Part shown: positions 32,870-46,206 of the stretch, in pieces
How positions within the stretch are numbered: position 1 is the first letter of the stretch
Layout: each line of letters begins with the position of its first letter
DNA from: Silene conica
Taxonomy: Eukaryota; Streptophyta; Magnoliopsida; Caryophyllales; Caryophyllaceae
Reading direction: 5' to 3'
Length of the DNA: 64,000 nt
NCBI GenBank assembly: GCA_029255685.2
Contig: CM055314.2
Location: 7,892,399-7,956,398 of the forward strand
Made by a program: the position numbers and the translations under genes
The notes under the pieces: model-generated
Database searches by the model: none
What the model was told of the DNA's origin: nothing
The model's input: only the letters and a program-made list of their open reading frames with translations

Positions 32870-35800
32870 TTAGGTGCCACCGATTAAACCAATTTCCAAT
32901 CGCAAAGTCTCAAAGCGTTCTCTAGCCAATGGTTTAGTGAAGATATCTGCCCATTGATTTTCCGTACTACAAAATTCCAATTTTATATTTTTCTTTTCAA
33001 CATGGTCTCTTAGAAAGTGGTGTCTAATTTCAATATGTTTGGTCCTCGAGTGCTGGGCTGGGTTTTTAGATATAATTATTATAGCACTCGTATTGTCACA
33101 TAATATAGGCACACATCCAACATCAACACCATAATCATGTAACTGTTGCTTTAACCATAAAAGTTGAGAACATACCAGTGCGGCTGCAATATATTCTGCT
33201 TCAGCAGTTGAGAGAGCGACAGAATTTTGTTTCTTGGATCCCCAAGATATAATACAAGGACCTACAAAGGTAGCAAGTCCGGAGGTACTTTTTCTGTCTA
33301 AAGAACATCCTGCATAATCCGCATCTGAATATCCTACTAGGTTAAAGTTACAATCCATAGGATACCATAGATATAATTTTGAGGTTCCGATTAGGTATCT
33401 TAATATTCTTTTAACTGCAATCATGTGTGATTCTTTTGGTGCAGATTGGAATCTCGCACAAACGCAAACACTAAACATTATATCTGGACGACTTGCTGTA
33501 AGATAAAGAAGTGAGCCAATCATACCTCTGTAAGTTGTTTCATCTACAGACTTACCATCTTCATGTTTGGTTAACTTCTTATCTGTGACCATTGGAGTTG
33601 GCATTGCATGAGAGGTTTCCATTCCAAATTTCTTTAGTAACTCCTTGACGTATTTTTGTTGATGAACCTTGATTCCTTCTTCAGTTTGTTGTATTTGAAG
33701 TCCAAGGAAGAACTTTAGTTCTCCCATCATACTCATCTCGAACTCAGAAGTCATCAACTCAGAGAAGTACTTGCACAACTTTTTATTAGTTGAGCCAAAA
33801 ATAATATCGTCAACATAGATCTGAATGACTAGTAGATCTGAGTTTTCGCTTTTAAGAAATAGGGTTTTATCCACAGATCCTCTCTTGAATCCACTCTCCA
33901 ATAGGAACTTTGATAATCTGTCGTACCATGCCCTAGGTGCTTGTTTCAGGCCATATAAAGCTTTGTCCAATTTGAATACATGATCTTTGAGTTTGCTGTC
34001 AGGAAATCCAGGAGGTTGTTCAACAAATACTTCCTCTTGGAGATAGCCATTAAGAAATGCAGTCTTAACGTCCATCTGAAGAAGCTTCATTCCCTTGTGT
34101 GCTGCAAATGCAATGAGTAGTCTTATTGCCTCAAGACGAGCAACAGGAGCAAAGGTTTCGTCATAATCGATCCCTTCCTGTTGGTTGTATCCTTGAACTA
34201 CTAATCTGGCCTTATTTCGCACAATGACTCCAGTGTCATCCAATTTGTTTCTGAATACCCATCTAGTTCCAATGACAGTTCTGTCCTTAGGTCGAGGAAC
34301 AAGATGCCAAACTTTGTTTCTTTCAAATTGCTGGAGTTCTTCTTGCTTGGCAACTATCCAGTCTGGTTCTGCGAGAGCTTCCTTGATATTTGAAGGTTCA
34401 ATGGTGGAGAGGAAGGAGTTGAGCAAAAGTTATTTAAGCTCCTTCTAGTTTGAACTCCATCTGTCAGGCTTCCTATGACATTATCCAAAGGATGAGAGCC
34501 TTTGTATCTCCAGTTCCTTGATTGATCATTTGCATTCCCTGAACTTGACTCGGGATCTTGACTTGTTCCCCCTGAATCCAAACCTGGGTATATAGTAGGG
34601 TCAGGTATAACTCTGGCCTCTTCCCTTTGGTTTTGATTCAAGGTTACAGTTTCATTAGCTGTAACTCTGGGTTCCAAGTCATTGGTTTGAGAGTTATCTA
34701 CAGTATCATCAACTGTAGTTTCATCTCTCGCACCATTTTCTCCCAAGTTGAGTTCATCATGAGTTCCTTGAGGTTCCCCTTCTTCAACTTCCATTTCAGG
34801 AGGATCTTCCTTTGATAACCTGAAATCAGGTTCGTCTAGGTTTTCCTCTATATCCTGTAATGGCTTATCGAAGACATTATTCTCATCAAAGATAACATGA
34901 ATACTTTCCTCTATGCATAAAGTACGTTTGTTAAAAACTTTGTAGGCTTTACTATGATCTGAATATCCTATAAAGATTGCTTCATCACTTCTAGGGTCGA
35001 ATTTGCTTAATCTGTTTTTACCATTGTTGTGAACAAAGCATTTACTACCAAAGCATCTTAAATGAGATATGTTTGGTTTACGACCACGAAGAAGTTCATA
35101 AGGAGTCTTTTTAAGGATAGGTCTAATCATAGCACGGTTATGAATATAGCAAGCTGTACTAATAGCCTCAGCCCAAAAGTTTCTAGGTAGGCCACTACAA
35201 AGAAGCATTGTTCGAGCCATGTCTTCTAGGGTTCTGTTCATTCGTTCTACGACTCCATTTTGTTGTGGGGTTCTAGGGGCCGAGAAGTTATGTCTAACAC
35301 CATTGGTTTTACAGAACTCAATAAAAGCATGATTGTCGAACTCAGTTCCATGATCAGTACGGATTGTTACTAGGTTTGATTTGTATTTGTTTTGGACAAG
35401 TTTCATGAGACTAACAAATTCATCGAATGTTTCGTCTTTAGAGTGAAGGAAGATTGGCCAAACAAATCTAGAGTAATCATCAACTAGAACGAAAACGTAC
35501 CTGGAACCACCTCTGCTTCTTACCTTCATAGGGCCACATAGATCCATGTGTACTAGTTCAAGAGCTTGTTCTGTGCTTACCACTCTTTTTGGCTTAAAAG
35601 ATGATCTGACGTGTTTACATCGTGCACATGTGTCACACATCTTTTCTTGATCAAATTTGATCTTTGGAAGACCTTCGACCAAGTCCCATCTTTTCAGCTT
35701 ACTTAGAATAGGTGAGCTAATATGACCAAATCTCTTGTGCCATAGACATGGATCATCTAATGTTACTTTCATGCATGATAGAGAATCAGTAGGAACAGCA

Positions 35801-36165
35801 TTTAAATCAATCATATACACATTTTTCATTCTGTGACCTTCAAGTATTACTTTACTTGTGCCTTCTAAGATTATACGACATATATCTGAATGAAAAACCA
35901 CTTTATTTCCTTTGTCACATAATTGAGATATACTGATAAGATTGTGTTTGAGACCACTTACAAGGTATACATCATTTATAGCATGAGAGGATGAAATACC
36001 TATCTTACCAATCCCGATGATCTTTCCCTTTTTGTTATCACCGAATGTGACTTTACCTCCGTCAAACGGTTTTAGGGTTTGGAATAGGTTTACGTCGCCT
36101 GTCATATGTCTTGAGCATCCACTGTCGAGATACCATAGGTTATTTTCCTTGACGACAAACTGCAC
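32870..36165 (-). pseudogene. Sirevirus pol (protease, integrase, RT, RNase H), one frameshift
   Basis: The upstream frame (to 34354) carries protease LDSGCSRHMTGD, an integrase HHCC finger (LWHKRFGHIS...CDTCARC), MDLCGP, RTDHGTEF and QQNGVVERMNRT, followed by a long acidic linker. Homology then moves to the frame 34426-32870 through a 1-nt slip near 34425-34440. That frame holds the RT ([26 protein letters not shown]) and RNase H ([22 protein letters not shown]). The start at 36165 is not an ATG, so pol is presumably expressed with gag or by another mechanism. Two stops lie between gag and pol. Confidence 0.93.
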
Positions 36166-36275
36166 AAATAATTTTAAAGACAGGATTTAGGTACCCAAGC
36201 ATACTTGGGTCCTTTGTTGTTAGTAATCACAAATACATCTTCCTTTTTGACCCAGACTTTTCTTACATAGGTCTT

Positions 36276-38515
36276 TCAATATTGGTAGTAGTTGGGTTTT
36301 GATGTTTTTGTGTAGGTCTTAGTTTGGACTCTAGGTGACCAATTTTTGTGTGTTGCTTGTTGAGGAGTTTGTTTGGTTCTATTTTTCTTTTCTTCGTAAT
36401 CAAATGTCATGTCATAGAACCATCTGTGGTCAATGTTTCTTTCCTCAGTTTTATTATCATCACTATCAGAGACAGAAATAGTGTCGTTTGGAATTCCTAA
36501 GGATTTAACAAACTTGACTCCGGTTTTAAAATCTTGTGCGTGTTTTACACAGTTTTCTCGGAGGTGTCCCGTATGGCCACAATAAGTGCATATTAAATAC
36601 TCAGGAAGGTCGGCATATTTTCTTCTTCTAAAGTCTCTATCTGTTGGACTTTGTTTACACTTTGAGTGATCCCTTCTTCCATAACATTCGTGACCTAATC
36701 CCATCTTTATGTTGTTGTCGGATTGTTCAGTTAGGAAGTTTAGAACGTTAGTGCTTCCTTCCCATTTGTCGTGAACCTTCCGAGCATGAAGAAGGAGGTC
36801 TTTTAAGGAGTCTATTTCTTTCTTACATTCACTATGGTCAGTGTTGTTAGACTCTTTTAGGTTTTGAATGTCTTTATGAAAGTCGGACACAATTTTGGCA
36901 TGTTCCTTCTTGATTTTAGATAGATTGAATTCTAGATCCATAATTTTGCTTTCGAGAATCTCAACTTCTTCCAGATGAGTCTCATCTTCGACCATAATCG
37001 AAGATTCTGACTTAAGGCGCTCATTAGCCTTTCTTAATTCTGAAGTTATAGCTTCATTAGCTATAACTTTAGATTGAAGCTCTTTAATGTTGAGTTTTAG
37101 TTTTGAGGTTATAGCTTCATTAGCTATAACTTTAGACTCAAGAACCTTTTTCTCAGACATAACTGCTTCCAACTTAGCATTTGCTTCAATGCTTATTTTG
37201 GATTTCAGTTTCTTAGCTTTGGCCTTTAGAAGTTGATTTTCCTCAGCAATATCGAGGATCTGTTCTTTCAAGTCATCTAACTCAAGACTTTGTTCATGAC
37301 ATTGGTCTAGGGTTTTCTCAAAATATTTAACCAACATAGCTTTAGATAAATTTTTAACTTGACTTTTGAGTTGAAGAAAATTTACCTCTTCATCATCGTC
37401 ATCGTCTGAGTCGGATTCTCCAAGGAGACACATATGAGATGCTTCATCTTCATCATTGTTGTCTGAGATTAGATCTAGGCTGACGTTGCTTAGGCACAAG
37501 TGTGCTACATCTTCTTCTTCTGAGTCCTCGTCATCCTCAGATTCTAATTCTCCCCAGCATGAAGCGAGCATTACTTTCTTGAACTCTGTCTTGGTCTTTT
37601 CTCTTTTTGATTTGTCTTTGATTTTGTCCCAGCTTGGACAGTCTTTGATCATATGATCTTGTTGACCACACTTAAAACATCCTCTTTTGAAGAATGTTTG
37701 TTTGGTGTCAGTTTTCTTTTTATCGACCGTTTTGTTGTTAGGGTTTTTGTATCTTCCCTTGAAGACAGCCTTTTTAAAACGTCTTGCGAATAGAACTGTC
37801 TCGTCTTCTAGTTCTTCTTCGCACACTTCACTTGTGGAGGCTTGTAAGGCGACTCCCTTTCCTTTGGGATCATCATCATTTTTATTTAGTATGATCTCAT
37901 GTGCCATTAAGGATCCAATCAATTCTTGGTAAGTGATTTTAGATAAATCACGTGCTTCCTCTATGGCCGTGACCTTAGGTTGCCACTTTTTGGTGAGACT
38001 CCTAAGAATCTTACGAATGATATCCTCAGAATCGATCTTTTTGCCAAGGTTCCGCAGTTCATTAATAATACAAGAAAATCGTGCAGACATGCTATCAATA
38101 GATTCATTCTTTTCCATATTGAAAAGTTCATATCTATGAACGAGCAAGTCTATACGATGTTTCCTGACTGCGGATGTTCCTTCATAAGCAAGTTCGAGAC
38201 TATCCCATATTTCCTTAGCGGAACTACAAGATGAGAATCTATCAAATTCTGAGGTTATCATACCGTTCTGTAGGAGGCTCATGGCCTTAGAGTTTTTCTC
38301 TGCAATTTTGTAGTCACTTTCCACATAATCGCTTTCCATCTTTTCATAGGTTGATCCATTTGCAGCGGCGACCAAGATCTTCTTTGGTCCAGTTTGGATG
38401 ATCTTCCAACATTCCCAATCACAACCTTTGATGTAATGAGTCATCATATTTTTCCATAAATTAAACTATAGTTTTTGCCATCGAAGATAGGGCACTTGAG
38501 ATGCTTGGAATCCAT
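36276..38515 (-). pseudogene. Sirevirus Gag, frameshifted near the N-terminus
   Basis: The likely start is the ATG at 38515, whose frame stops after about 20 codons. The body is open from 38447 to 36276 in another frame, so there is a slip near 38455-38470. The product has a retrotransposon gag domain (WKIIQTGPK..., RKHRIDLLVHRYELF, LRSLTKKWQPKVTAIEEA), a zinc knuckle CFKCGQQDHMIKDC, a long coiled coil with two KVIANEAITS repeats, and a second knuckle CTYCGHTGHLRENC. A large coiled-coil gag is usual for Sireviruses. It ends with TGA, after which the same frame stays open for about 40 codons. Confidence 0.9.
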
Positions 38516-38587
38516 TGATGAAAGAGTATATAATATAGAATCAATAGAAGGATCAAAACTCAAGCGGCTAGGCGATCAAGAGCACGA

Positions 38588-38600
38588 GGCTCTGATACCA
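38588..38600 (-). other. Sirevirus primer binding site (tRNA-Met type)
   Basis: Minus strand TGGTATCAGAGCC, two bases from the 5' LTR at 38603. Confidence 0.9.
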
Positions 38601-38602
38601 AT

Positions 38603-40085
38603 TGAAGAGTCTATTGATATGATATACTCAAGAAGGGGGGGTTGAATTGAGTATGCCTTCTTTTCAAATCTTCTTCGATGTGTGTAAGTTTGTATGATGA
38701 TCGTTGAGTAGAGCAAGTAATAAAGAGAGACACAATATTTTTGAAGTGGTTCAGTCTCACACTTTGAGACCTACGTCCACTATTCTCGATTAATAAAATT
38801 AGTACCAACTCTGGATTACAATTTTATCAACCCTACTCGTGCGACTTTGATGTTAGTCACGACTCTATCTAGATACCGTTAAATATCTAGCTATGACAAA
38901 TACCGTTAAATATTTGTCTTACAATGAGTACCGCTAAATACTCGTTCTACATTACGTTAATAAGATAAAGTCTTCAATGTTTTCTTGATGTCACAATCTT
39001 GAATGAATAAGATCAATGCTTGAGCACTTGAATCTTGAATCGGATTTGACAATGATAAGCTCGAACTTGAAGTATATGAACGGCGGTTCTCTCTTGATTT
39101 GCGTGTATATGTGTGTGTGTGTATTTCGTGTGGTTTAATGTATCATGGTAGTCTATTTATATAGAATATGTATCTAGGTAATTCAAACCCTAGATGATTT
39201 AGGAATATTACTAAAACTAGAATACTAGTCTTTTAGTAATACTACCTTAAATCTAATCTTAATATATTTAGGAAAGATTTAATAATATACTTTATGTATT
39301 ATATAAGGAATTAATTTCCTAATTCATATTTAGGAAAGATCTTTATATAATAAACAATTAGTATCCTTATTAAACCAACTTCCTAAACTATGTCAAAGAT
39401 AATAAAATATATTACCATAATATAATCTTAGTTTGTTTAGGACATCAAATAAATACATAGTATTTATTTAAATAAACCCTATACGATTTTTGGTAATGTG
39501 GCATATCACACGTTTCCAAAAATCGAAACAAAACTTTATCTAGATTATATATATTTGACAATAAAGATCATATAAAAATCCTTAGTTTATTTTAGTAATA
39601 AATAATTATCTCATAAGACAATTATTTATTCCTTATTTAACTTAAAGATATTTTATATAATCCTATTAAGATTAACAATTCTATTTATTAAAATAGAATA
39701 CCAATTAGACACTAATTCTACACGACATAAATTTGGAAACAAACGTTTCAACTCAACCACATATATATTCCGATCATTTCTTCATAATATAGAGTTATAG
39801 CTACGAGCTATAACTTGAATCAATCTTGTACTAAAGCTATAGTTGATGAATATAACATTAGTTCATTATGAGCGCTTGTGATCTTCTATCAATCTTCGAC
39901 TTAGTCAATTCATTGACTAACATGCTTGAATCTTTTATACTTGATTGATTAGATCTTGTTACTAATGTTCTGTACACTTAGCACACGATTATACATACGA
40001 GTATATAATATATAAATAGCTAGACTTGTCATTATCAAAACATAAACATATATACTATATATATATTTGAATATATGGTTCAACA
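38603..40085 (-). repeat. Sirevirus 5' LTR
   Basis: 1483 bp, near-identical to the 3' LTR. Being upstream of gag it holds the promoter for the genomic RNA. Confidence 0.95.
39152..39164 (-). promoter_or_regulatory. TATA box of the Sirevirus LTR promoter
   Basis: CTATATAAATAGA on minus, a strong TATA match at a plausible place in the LTR. The same sequence is in the 3' LTR at 29128-29140. No transcription data. Confidence 0.55.
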
Positions 40086-41867
40086 CTGGTTATGGTCTCT
40101 TTCGCTTAATTACTTGTGGATAATAGTAATAGGATGTTTGTAGATTATATTGGTAGTTGTAGGGTGGTGTGTGGTGGTCGGGAAACTCACTTTTATGGTC
40201 CATTTAGGAGGGGTGTCAAAGACGAGGCAGAAACAAGGGTTTTAGGGGTCGTGTACTGCTGGTTGACGACGGCTGTTTTGGTCGCCTTGTTGAGTGTCGA
40301 AGCCTAGTGTTTCCACTAGGGAGTTGTGGGGAAATTACAGGTGTCTAGGGGTGGTATTGTATAGTGGATAGGGTGGTGGTATTGGTGTTGGCAGGAGGAT
40401 TTCAGGGGGTTACAATGTGAGTTGCAGTGAGAGTTGCAGAGTGTTGTTGCGGGCAGGGACTGGATGTTGGTGTCGAAGACAAGAGTGGTCACGTCAGGGG
40501 TTGTGGTTGGTGTATCGTGGCTCGGTGGTGGTTGGGGCTCTGTAGGGTTGTCGTTGGGGATGGCCATAAGCTGTTGGTCGTGAAAGGGGCTGTGGAGTTC
40601 AGAGGTGTTGGGCTGTAGAGTTCAGTACGAGTGGGTATTGGTTGCTGCGTGATATTCTTATCATTGTTATATGTTGATTGTGTTTGTTTTGTCTATAGAT
40701 TATTATTATTATTATTACTTGTTGTTAATGCTGTTATTATTGTTAAAGTAGTTAATAAGTTATTGTTAGTATGATTACGATTAGTATATATAGTTCTTGT
40801 TATTATTTATTAAAATTTGTTAAGTGAATTTTTATACAAGATGTGACGGTTATCAATTGTTTGATTATATTTTCTATGTTCGATTATTTAATCGAAGAGT
40901 AGTTATAAAAGTAATAAAGACGCGTTAGTAAAATTAATTGAAGTAGTCATATTTAATACGGTCTCGTTATGCGTAATCTATATTATTTAAATAGTTAATT
41001 TAAATAACCGCTATATTATATTAATCTGCAGAATTGTATTAGTTAGTGATTACGAGTATTATATTTGTTAGGTGACGATTTTGAGGTGGCATATTTCTGT
41101 TTACCTGCTGGCTTGCTATTGGATTATATTTCTATCCAGGTAGGATACACTTATACTTTTGCTGTGATGTGCTATTATTGGATGTGGTAATTGATTGTGA
41201 TGGATGCAAGTATGATTTTTATAACATCATGATTAATAATTGGTTATTTTATTATCATATTCATGAGCATGCATATGCATTGGTTACTGAGAAATTTGTG
41301 AATCAGATAGTGTTCTGATATAAAGCCCAGGGTGGTTCTGCAGACCAGGCCTGCTGTCTTATCAGCTTTTGAGCTGGTGTTCGACGACGGCCGATTATAG
41401 TCTGCCGGGAGGTTCGGTATGGCTGGGAGTTACGGGTTTGAGAATGAGAATGAGATTGAGCTCGAGCATATCATTGCATTTGCATATCAAAATTGTTGCA
41501 TTATCTATTTTTGTGTTATCCTACTCAACCGCGAGGTTGACAGTGTATTCGTGTACACCTACGATGATCCGGAATGGGGAGTAGATTCTACAGGTCATAG
41601 ACAGATGGATTAGGAGCTTGGGCATGGAGAGAGACATGGCTCAGACCTACTTAGAATTAGATCACATACTTAGATGTTATCAATTGTACTTTATTCTTTG
41701 CATAGTAGTTGTAATATCAAAAGTTCAAATTTTATCAGTTTTATATAAAGTACTTTGGTTGTTTTTACTTTGTTATTCACTACCTCGGACATTCCGAGAT
41801 GGTAACAACTCTATTTATTTGAGAATGTCTTGCTAAAGGCCCTTAAATAAATGGGGGTGTTACAAAG

Positions 41868-41879
41868 TGGTATCAGAGC
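41868..41879 (+). other. LARD primer binding site (tRNA-Met type)
   Basis: TGGTATCAGAGC, three bases after the LTR end at 41864. Confidence 0.92.
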
Positions 41880-43420
41880 GAACGATCCGCAGGCCTAAAC
41901 CAAATGAAAAATAATGAACATAGGAAGAGTCAAATAAAATGAACCACAGGCTAGTAACTGTTAGGAGCCCCCGGATTGGGTTGAGTTAGGGGCCCCCTCA
42001 AACCAAGCCACTGGCCCTTTCAGTCTAACCTGGTAACCCGTGAGTGACGCAGAGAGTGGGTAGTAACAAAATAAAAAAATCAGACCAATTGAGTTGTATA
42101 AATTGTTATAAATAATTCTCTTAAGATATGATTTTGATTTATTTTCCTATAATTAATTATTTCATTATATTTTTTCTAAAAGTTATAATAGCTCGCAAAA
42201 TAGCTAAGCGGTTATTTAATTATGATTTTTGGAAGATACTGTTTGATGTGTGTAATGTGAAAGTTTTAAATACGAAAGTTTAATCAAATATGAATTCGAT
42301 AATGTAAACCATGTAATATTTTGGCATAACATTAGTAGTCTGTACGAAAGACATATGATATGAATATGAACGTTATTATATGATAATATAACCTTGTTAT
42401 TTCGTTGAATTGTAAATAAAGTAGTTTCAATTATACATACGTTATTGCTTTCTATTGCTATGACCTCAAAATAAGTATGTGGTGTTCATATGTAATGTGA
42501 AAATAATGTTCATCAAAGAAGAGTCTGAACACGTGGTAGAATGAATTAACTGGTAAACTTATTAGCATGATATAGCAATCTAATTATTATTAGTAATTGT
42601 GAGTATTTTGAACAATGGAAATCTTGTTGATGTTCTTTCATATATAAATGGTAGATCTTCGTCTAGTTCCCTGCGATAATAATCTTTATAACTTCTTCAT
42701 GTATATTGTTATGTCATAAAGTGAATTGGATATTGTTATGTTTAAAAATCTGATCGCAATCTAGTGAATTATTAATTGGTTTAACTTCTTTATACCTGGA
42801 GATGCTAAGTTGTTTTGCTAGTCTAAGATTGGTGTATACCTCGGGAAAAATGTCAATGCTCCATGTTAATTACATTAGTTAAGTTTTGCCTCATGCCTTT
42901 TCTAACATATTATTTTGCTTCTATAATATGATTATGACCATGAAATGTTTTAATTTGTCAATTATGCACTATGAGTTAGCTAACTGTCTACATTGGTGTA
43001 AAGGTGTTAATTTCTGTCAGAACTTCCAAAAGTATATAGGTGTTAGTTACTTTGATTTTATTGCGTACCATGAAATTGACGAGTATGTGTTGTTGCTTTA
43101 AAAGTCGGATGCTAGTTGCCAGTATAGAGTAATTACCTTATCAGATGATTTGTGATTGTTGGTTGAGTGATCTTCTTGAACTTTGGATGCAGAATTTTAT
43201 AATGAGGTTACGAGGACGTAACCATGTCTTAAGGAGGATATGTTTGTAAAATCTTGATGAACTGCGATCTGGTTAATTGATATATTATGATTGGTTAACT
43301 GAGATTTACCATACATGGAGTCTCCTGTTTGATTGCTATGTTTTGATCAATGTTGAGGTCCTTTATGTGTCAGGTTTTTTTTTTTTCTGTCGTATGTTAA
43401 ACTTTGGGGACAAAGTTTCT
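41880..43420 (+). other. LARD interior, noncoding
   Basis: About 1.5 kb of AT-rich sequence. The longest open frame (42886-43101) has no domain and no homologue elsewhere in the window. No gag or pol remnant is visible. Confidence 0.8.
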
Positions 43421-43434
43421 TAAGGGGGATAGAA
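43421..43434 (+). other. LARD polypurine tract
   Basis: TAAGGGGGATAGAA directly before the 3' LTR start TGTAACATTT. Confidence 0.85.
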
Positions 43435-46184
43435 TGTAACATTTCGCATTTGGATTCTATATAAGTGGTACTTGTGATTGTTTCATGCTTGTTATATGTT
43501 TCGCTACCGTTACGGGGAGGTGAACTTCGGGACGAAGTTCATTTTAAGGAGGGAAGACTGTAATACCCCGTATTTTAGCCTCGGTCAACAACTGTGAAAC
43601 CATGTTTTATAAATAGTATATATTTCTAAAATTGAATGTTTATAAAGTATTTTACGTAAACTGTTATTATTTTATAAATCGTATTTCTACGATTATTTCG
43701 TATTTCATAATCATTTTTATATTTGACGTTATTTCTTAAAATGACATTGCATTGGTATTCCTTTAATTTTGATAATACATTTATAATTATATATTTCCTA
43801 TTTCCTATTTATTTTATATTCTTACGATTAATTCAATTAATATTTACATAATTTAATTAATATAATTATTTATATCCTTTGACCAATTTTAAGTTACGGG
43901 CTAAAGATCGGGATGTAGTTGTATATAAATCCTCGAGATGCGTAATGGGCTTGACTGAGGTCGTGTTAATGAGAAAGGAAAAGAATAATGCCAACCTTAG
44001 AAACCCTAGCACAAAAACTAAACCATCGACATACAACAAACACCCCTTTCATCAACCCTACTTGCCTGCCTCCATCAACTCACGTTAAACCCTATTCTTC
44101 CTTACATCGTCTGCCTCCCTACTCCATGTATTCCTAAGCTCTAGTGTGGTCTGTCATGGGGGTTAAAGAAGGGCAAAAAGAGAGAGAAAACGTGACAGAA
44201 CAGTCACACCATCATCGTTATCACCTTTGCGCAGCAGTGTTTCGTAAGTAGCTTATCAAACCTTTCCATCTCGTTATGACTGAATACTATAGTTGTATGT
44301 AATCCTTGTAGTGTCCTTATTATGTTTGTCATAGTAGAAACACCATGGCACCACCATAACTGTTACACCAATGACCAATAATGTCGGTAATAACAGTGTT
44401 ATGTGTTTTTTGGGTCTGTTTTAATTGTCTATTCGAATGTTGGTTATGGTCTCTTTCGCTTAATTACTTGTGGGTAATAGTAATAGGATGTTTGTAGATT
44501 ATATTGGTGGTTGTAGAGTGGTGTGTGGTGGTCGGGAGACTTTTATGGTCCGTTTAGGAGGGGTGTCAAAGACGAGGCAGAAACAACGGTTTTAGGGGTC
44601 GTGTACTACTGGTTGACGACGGCTGTTTTGGTGGCCTTGTGGAGTGTCGAAGCCTGGTGTTTCCACCAGGGAGTTGTGGGGAAATTATAGGTGTCTAGGG
44701 GTGGTGTTGTATAGTGGATAGGGTGGTGGTATTGGTGTTGGCAGGAGGATTTCAGGGGGTTACAATGTGAGTTGCAGTGAGAGTTGCAGAGTTTTGTTGC
44801 GGGCAGGGGCTGGATGTTGGTGTCGAAGACAAGAGTACAGTGGTCACGTCAGGGGATGTGGTTGGTGCATCGTGGCTCGGTGGTGGTTGGGGCTCTGTAG
44901 GGTTGTCGTTGGGGATGGCCATAAGCTGTTGGTCGTGAAAGGGGCTGTGGAGTTCAGAGGTGTTGGGCTATAGAGTTCAGTACGAGTGGGTATTGGTTGC
45001 TGCGTGATATTCTTATCATTGTTATATGTTGATTGTGTTTGTTTTGTCTATAGATTATTATTATTATTATTACTTGTTATTAATGCTGTTATTATTGTTA
45101 AAGTAGTTAATAAGTTATTATTAGTATGATTACGATTAGTATATATAGTTCTTGTTATTATTTATTAAAATTTGTTAAGTGAATATTTATACAAGATGTG
45201 ACGGTTATCAATTGTTTGATTATATTTTCTATGTTCGATTATTTAATCGAAGAGTAGTTATAAAAGTAATAAAGACGCGTTAGTAAAATTAATTGAAGTA
45301 GTCATATTTAATACGGTCTCGTTATGCGTAATATATATTATTTAAATAGTTAATTTAAATAACTGCTATATTATATTAATCTGCGGAATTGTATTAGTTA
45401 GTGATTACGAGTATTATATTTGTTAGGTGACGATTTTGAGGTGGCATATTTCTATCCAGGTAGGATACACTTATACTTTTACTGTGATGTGCTATTATTG
45501 GATGTGGTAATTGATTGTGATGGATGCAAGTATGATTTTTATAACATCATGATTAATAATTGGTTATTTTATTATCATATTCATGAGCATGCATATGCAT
45601 TGGTTACTGAGAAATTTGTGAATCAGATAGTGTTCTGATATAAAGCCCAAGGTGGTTCTGCAGACCAGGCCTGGTGTCTTATCAGCTTTTGAGCTGGTGT
45701 TCGACGACGGCCGATTATAGTCTGCCGGGAGGTTCGGTATGGCTGGGAGTTACGGGTTTGAGAATGAGAATGAGATTGAGCTCGAGCATATCATTGCATT
45801 TGCATATAAAAATTGTTGCATTATCTATTTTTGTGTTATCCTACTCAACCGCGAGGTTGACAGTGTATTCGTGTACACCTACGATGATCCGGAATGGGGA
45901 GTAGATTCTACAGGTCAGAGACAGATGGATTAGGAGCTTGGGCATGGAGAGAGACATGGCTCGGACCTACTTAGAATTAGATCACATACTTAGATGTTAT
46001 CAATTGTACTTTATTCTTTGCATAGTAGTTGTAATATCAAAAGTTCAAATTTTATCAGTTTTATATAAAGTACTTTGGTTGTTTTTACTTTGTTATTCAC
46101 TACCTCGGACATTCCGAGATGGTAACAACTCTATTTATTTGAGAATGTCTTGCTAAAGGCCCTTATATAAATGGTGGTGTTATA
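43435..46184 (+). repeat. LARD 3' LTR
   Basis: 2750 bp, matching the two parts of the 5' LTR. It provides the empty-site reference for the Sirevirus: the sequence at about 44440 runs through the insertion point without a break. Confidence 0.93.
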
Positions 46185-46206
46185 TCCTCCCAATACCACC
46201 CCAATA

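Larger units (their letters stand above)
28581..40085 (-). mobile_element. Sirevirus-type Ty1/copia element with an extra ORF
   Basis: LTRs 28581-30061 and 38603-40085 begin TGAAGAGTCT and end GGTTCAACA; the target duplication is CTGGT (28576-28580 and 40086-40090). Minus-strand order: 5' LTR, tRNA-Met primer site, gag with two zinc knuckles, pol, extra ORF, three polypurine tracts, 3' LTR. The large coiled-coil gag, several PPT copies and the RT motif [10 protein letters not shown] place it in the Sirevirus (SIRE/Maximus) lineage. I counted about eight LTR differences by eye, so it is young, yet gag and pol already carry frameshifts or stops. Confidence 0.95.
27577..41864 (+). repeat. LARD 5' LTR, split by the Sirevirus
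   Basis: Left part 27577-28580, right part from 40091, ending GGGTGTTACA at 41864. It matches 43435-46184 throughout, except that the 3' LTR lacks a stretch of about 50 bp (see findings). Repeated open frames such as 28018-28224 occur in both LTRs and are not genes. Confidence 0.92.
27577..46184 (+). mobile_element. LARD: large coding-less LTR element, Tekay/chromovirus-like ends
   Basis: Flanked by the target duplication TCCTC at 27572-27576 and 46185-46189. Structure: 5' LTR (27577-41864, with a Sirevirus inserted at 28581-40085), tRNA-Met primer site, about 1.55 kb noncoding interior, polypurine tract, 3' LTR (43435-46184). Each LTR is about 2.75 kb. The phrase GAACTTCGGGACGAAGTTC before a purine tract and TGTAATACCCC is typical of Tekay-type gypsy elements, so I infer a derivative that lost gag-pol. 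The last bases of the 3' LTR are TGTTATA where the 5' LTR has TGTTACA. Confidence 0.9.

Noticed and set aside
41868-41879. Possible tRNA gene because of tRNA-Met similarity
   Set aside because: Only 12 bases of the tRNA 3' end complement are present at an LTR border, so it is a primer binding site.
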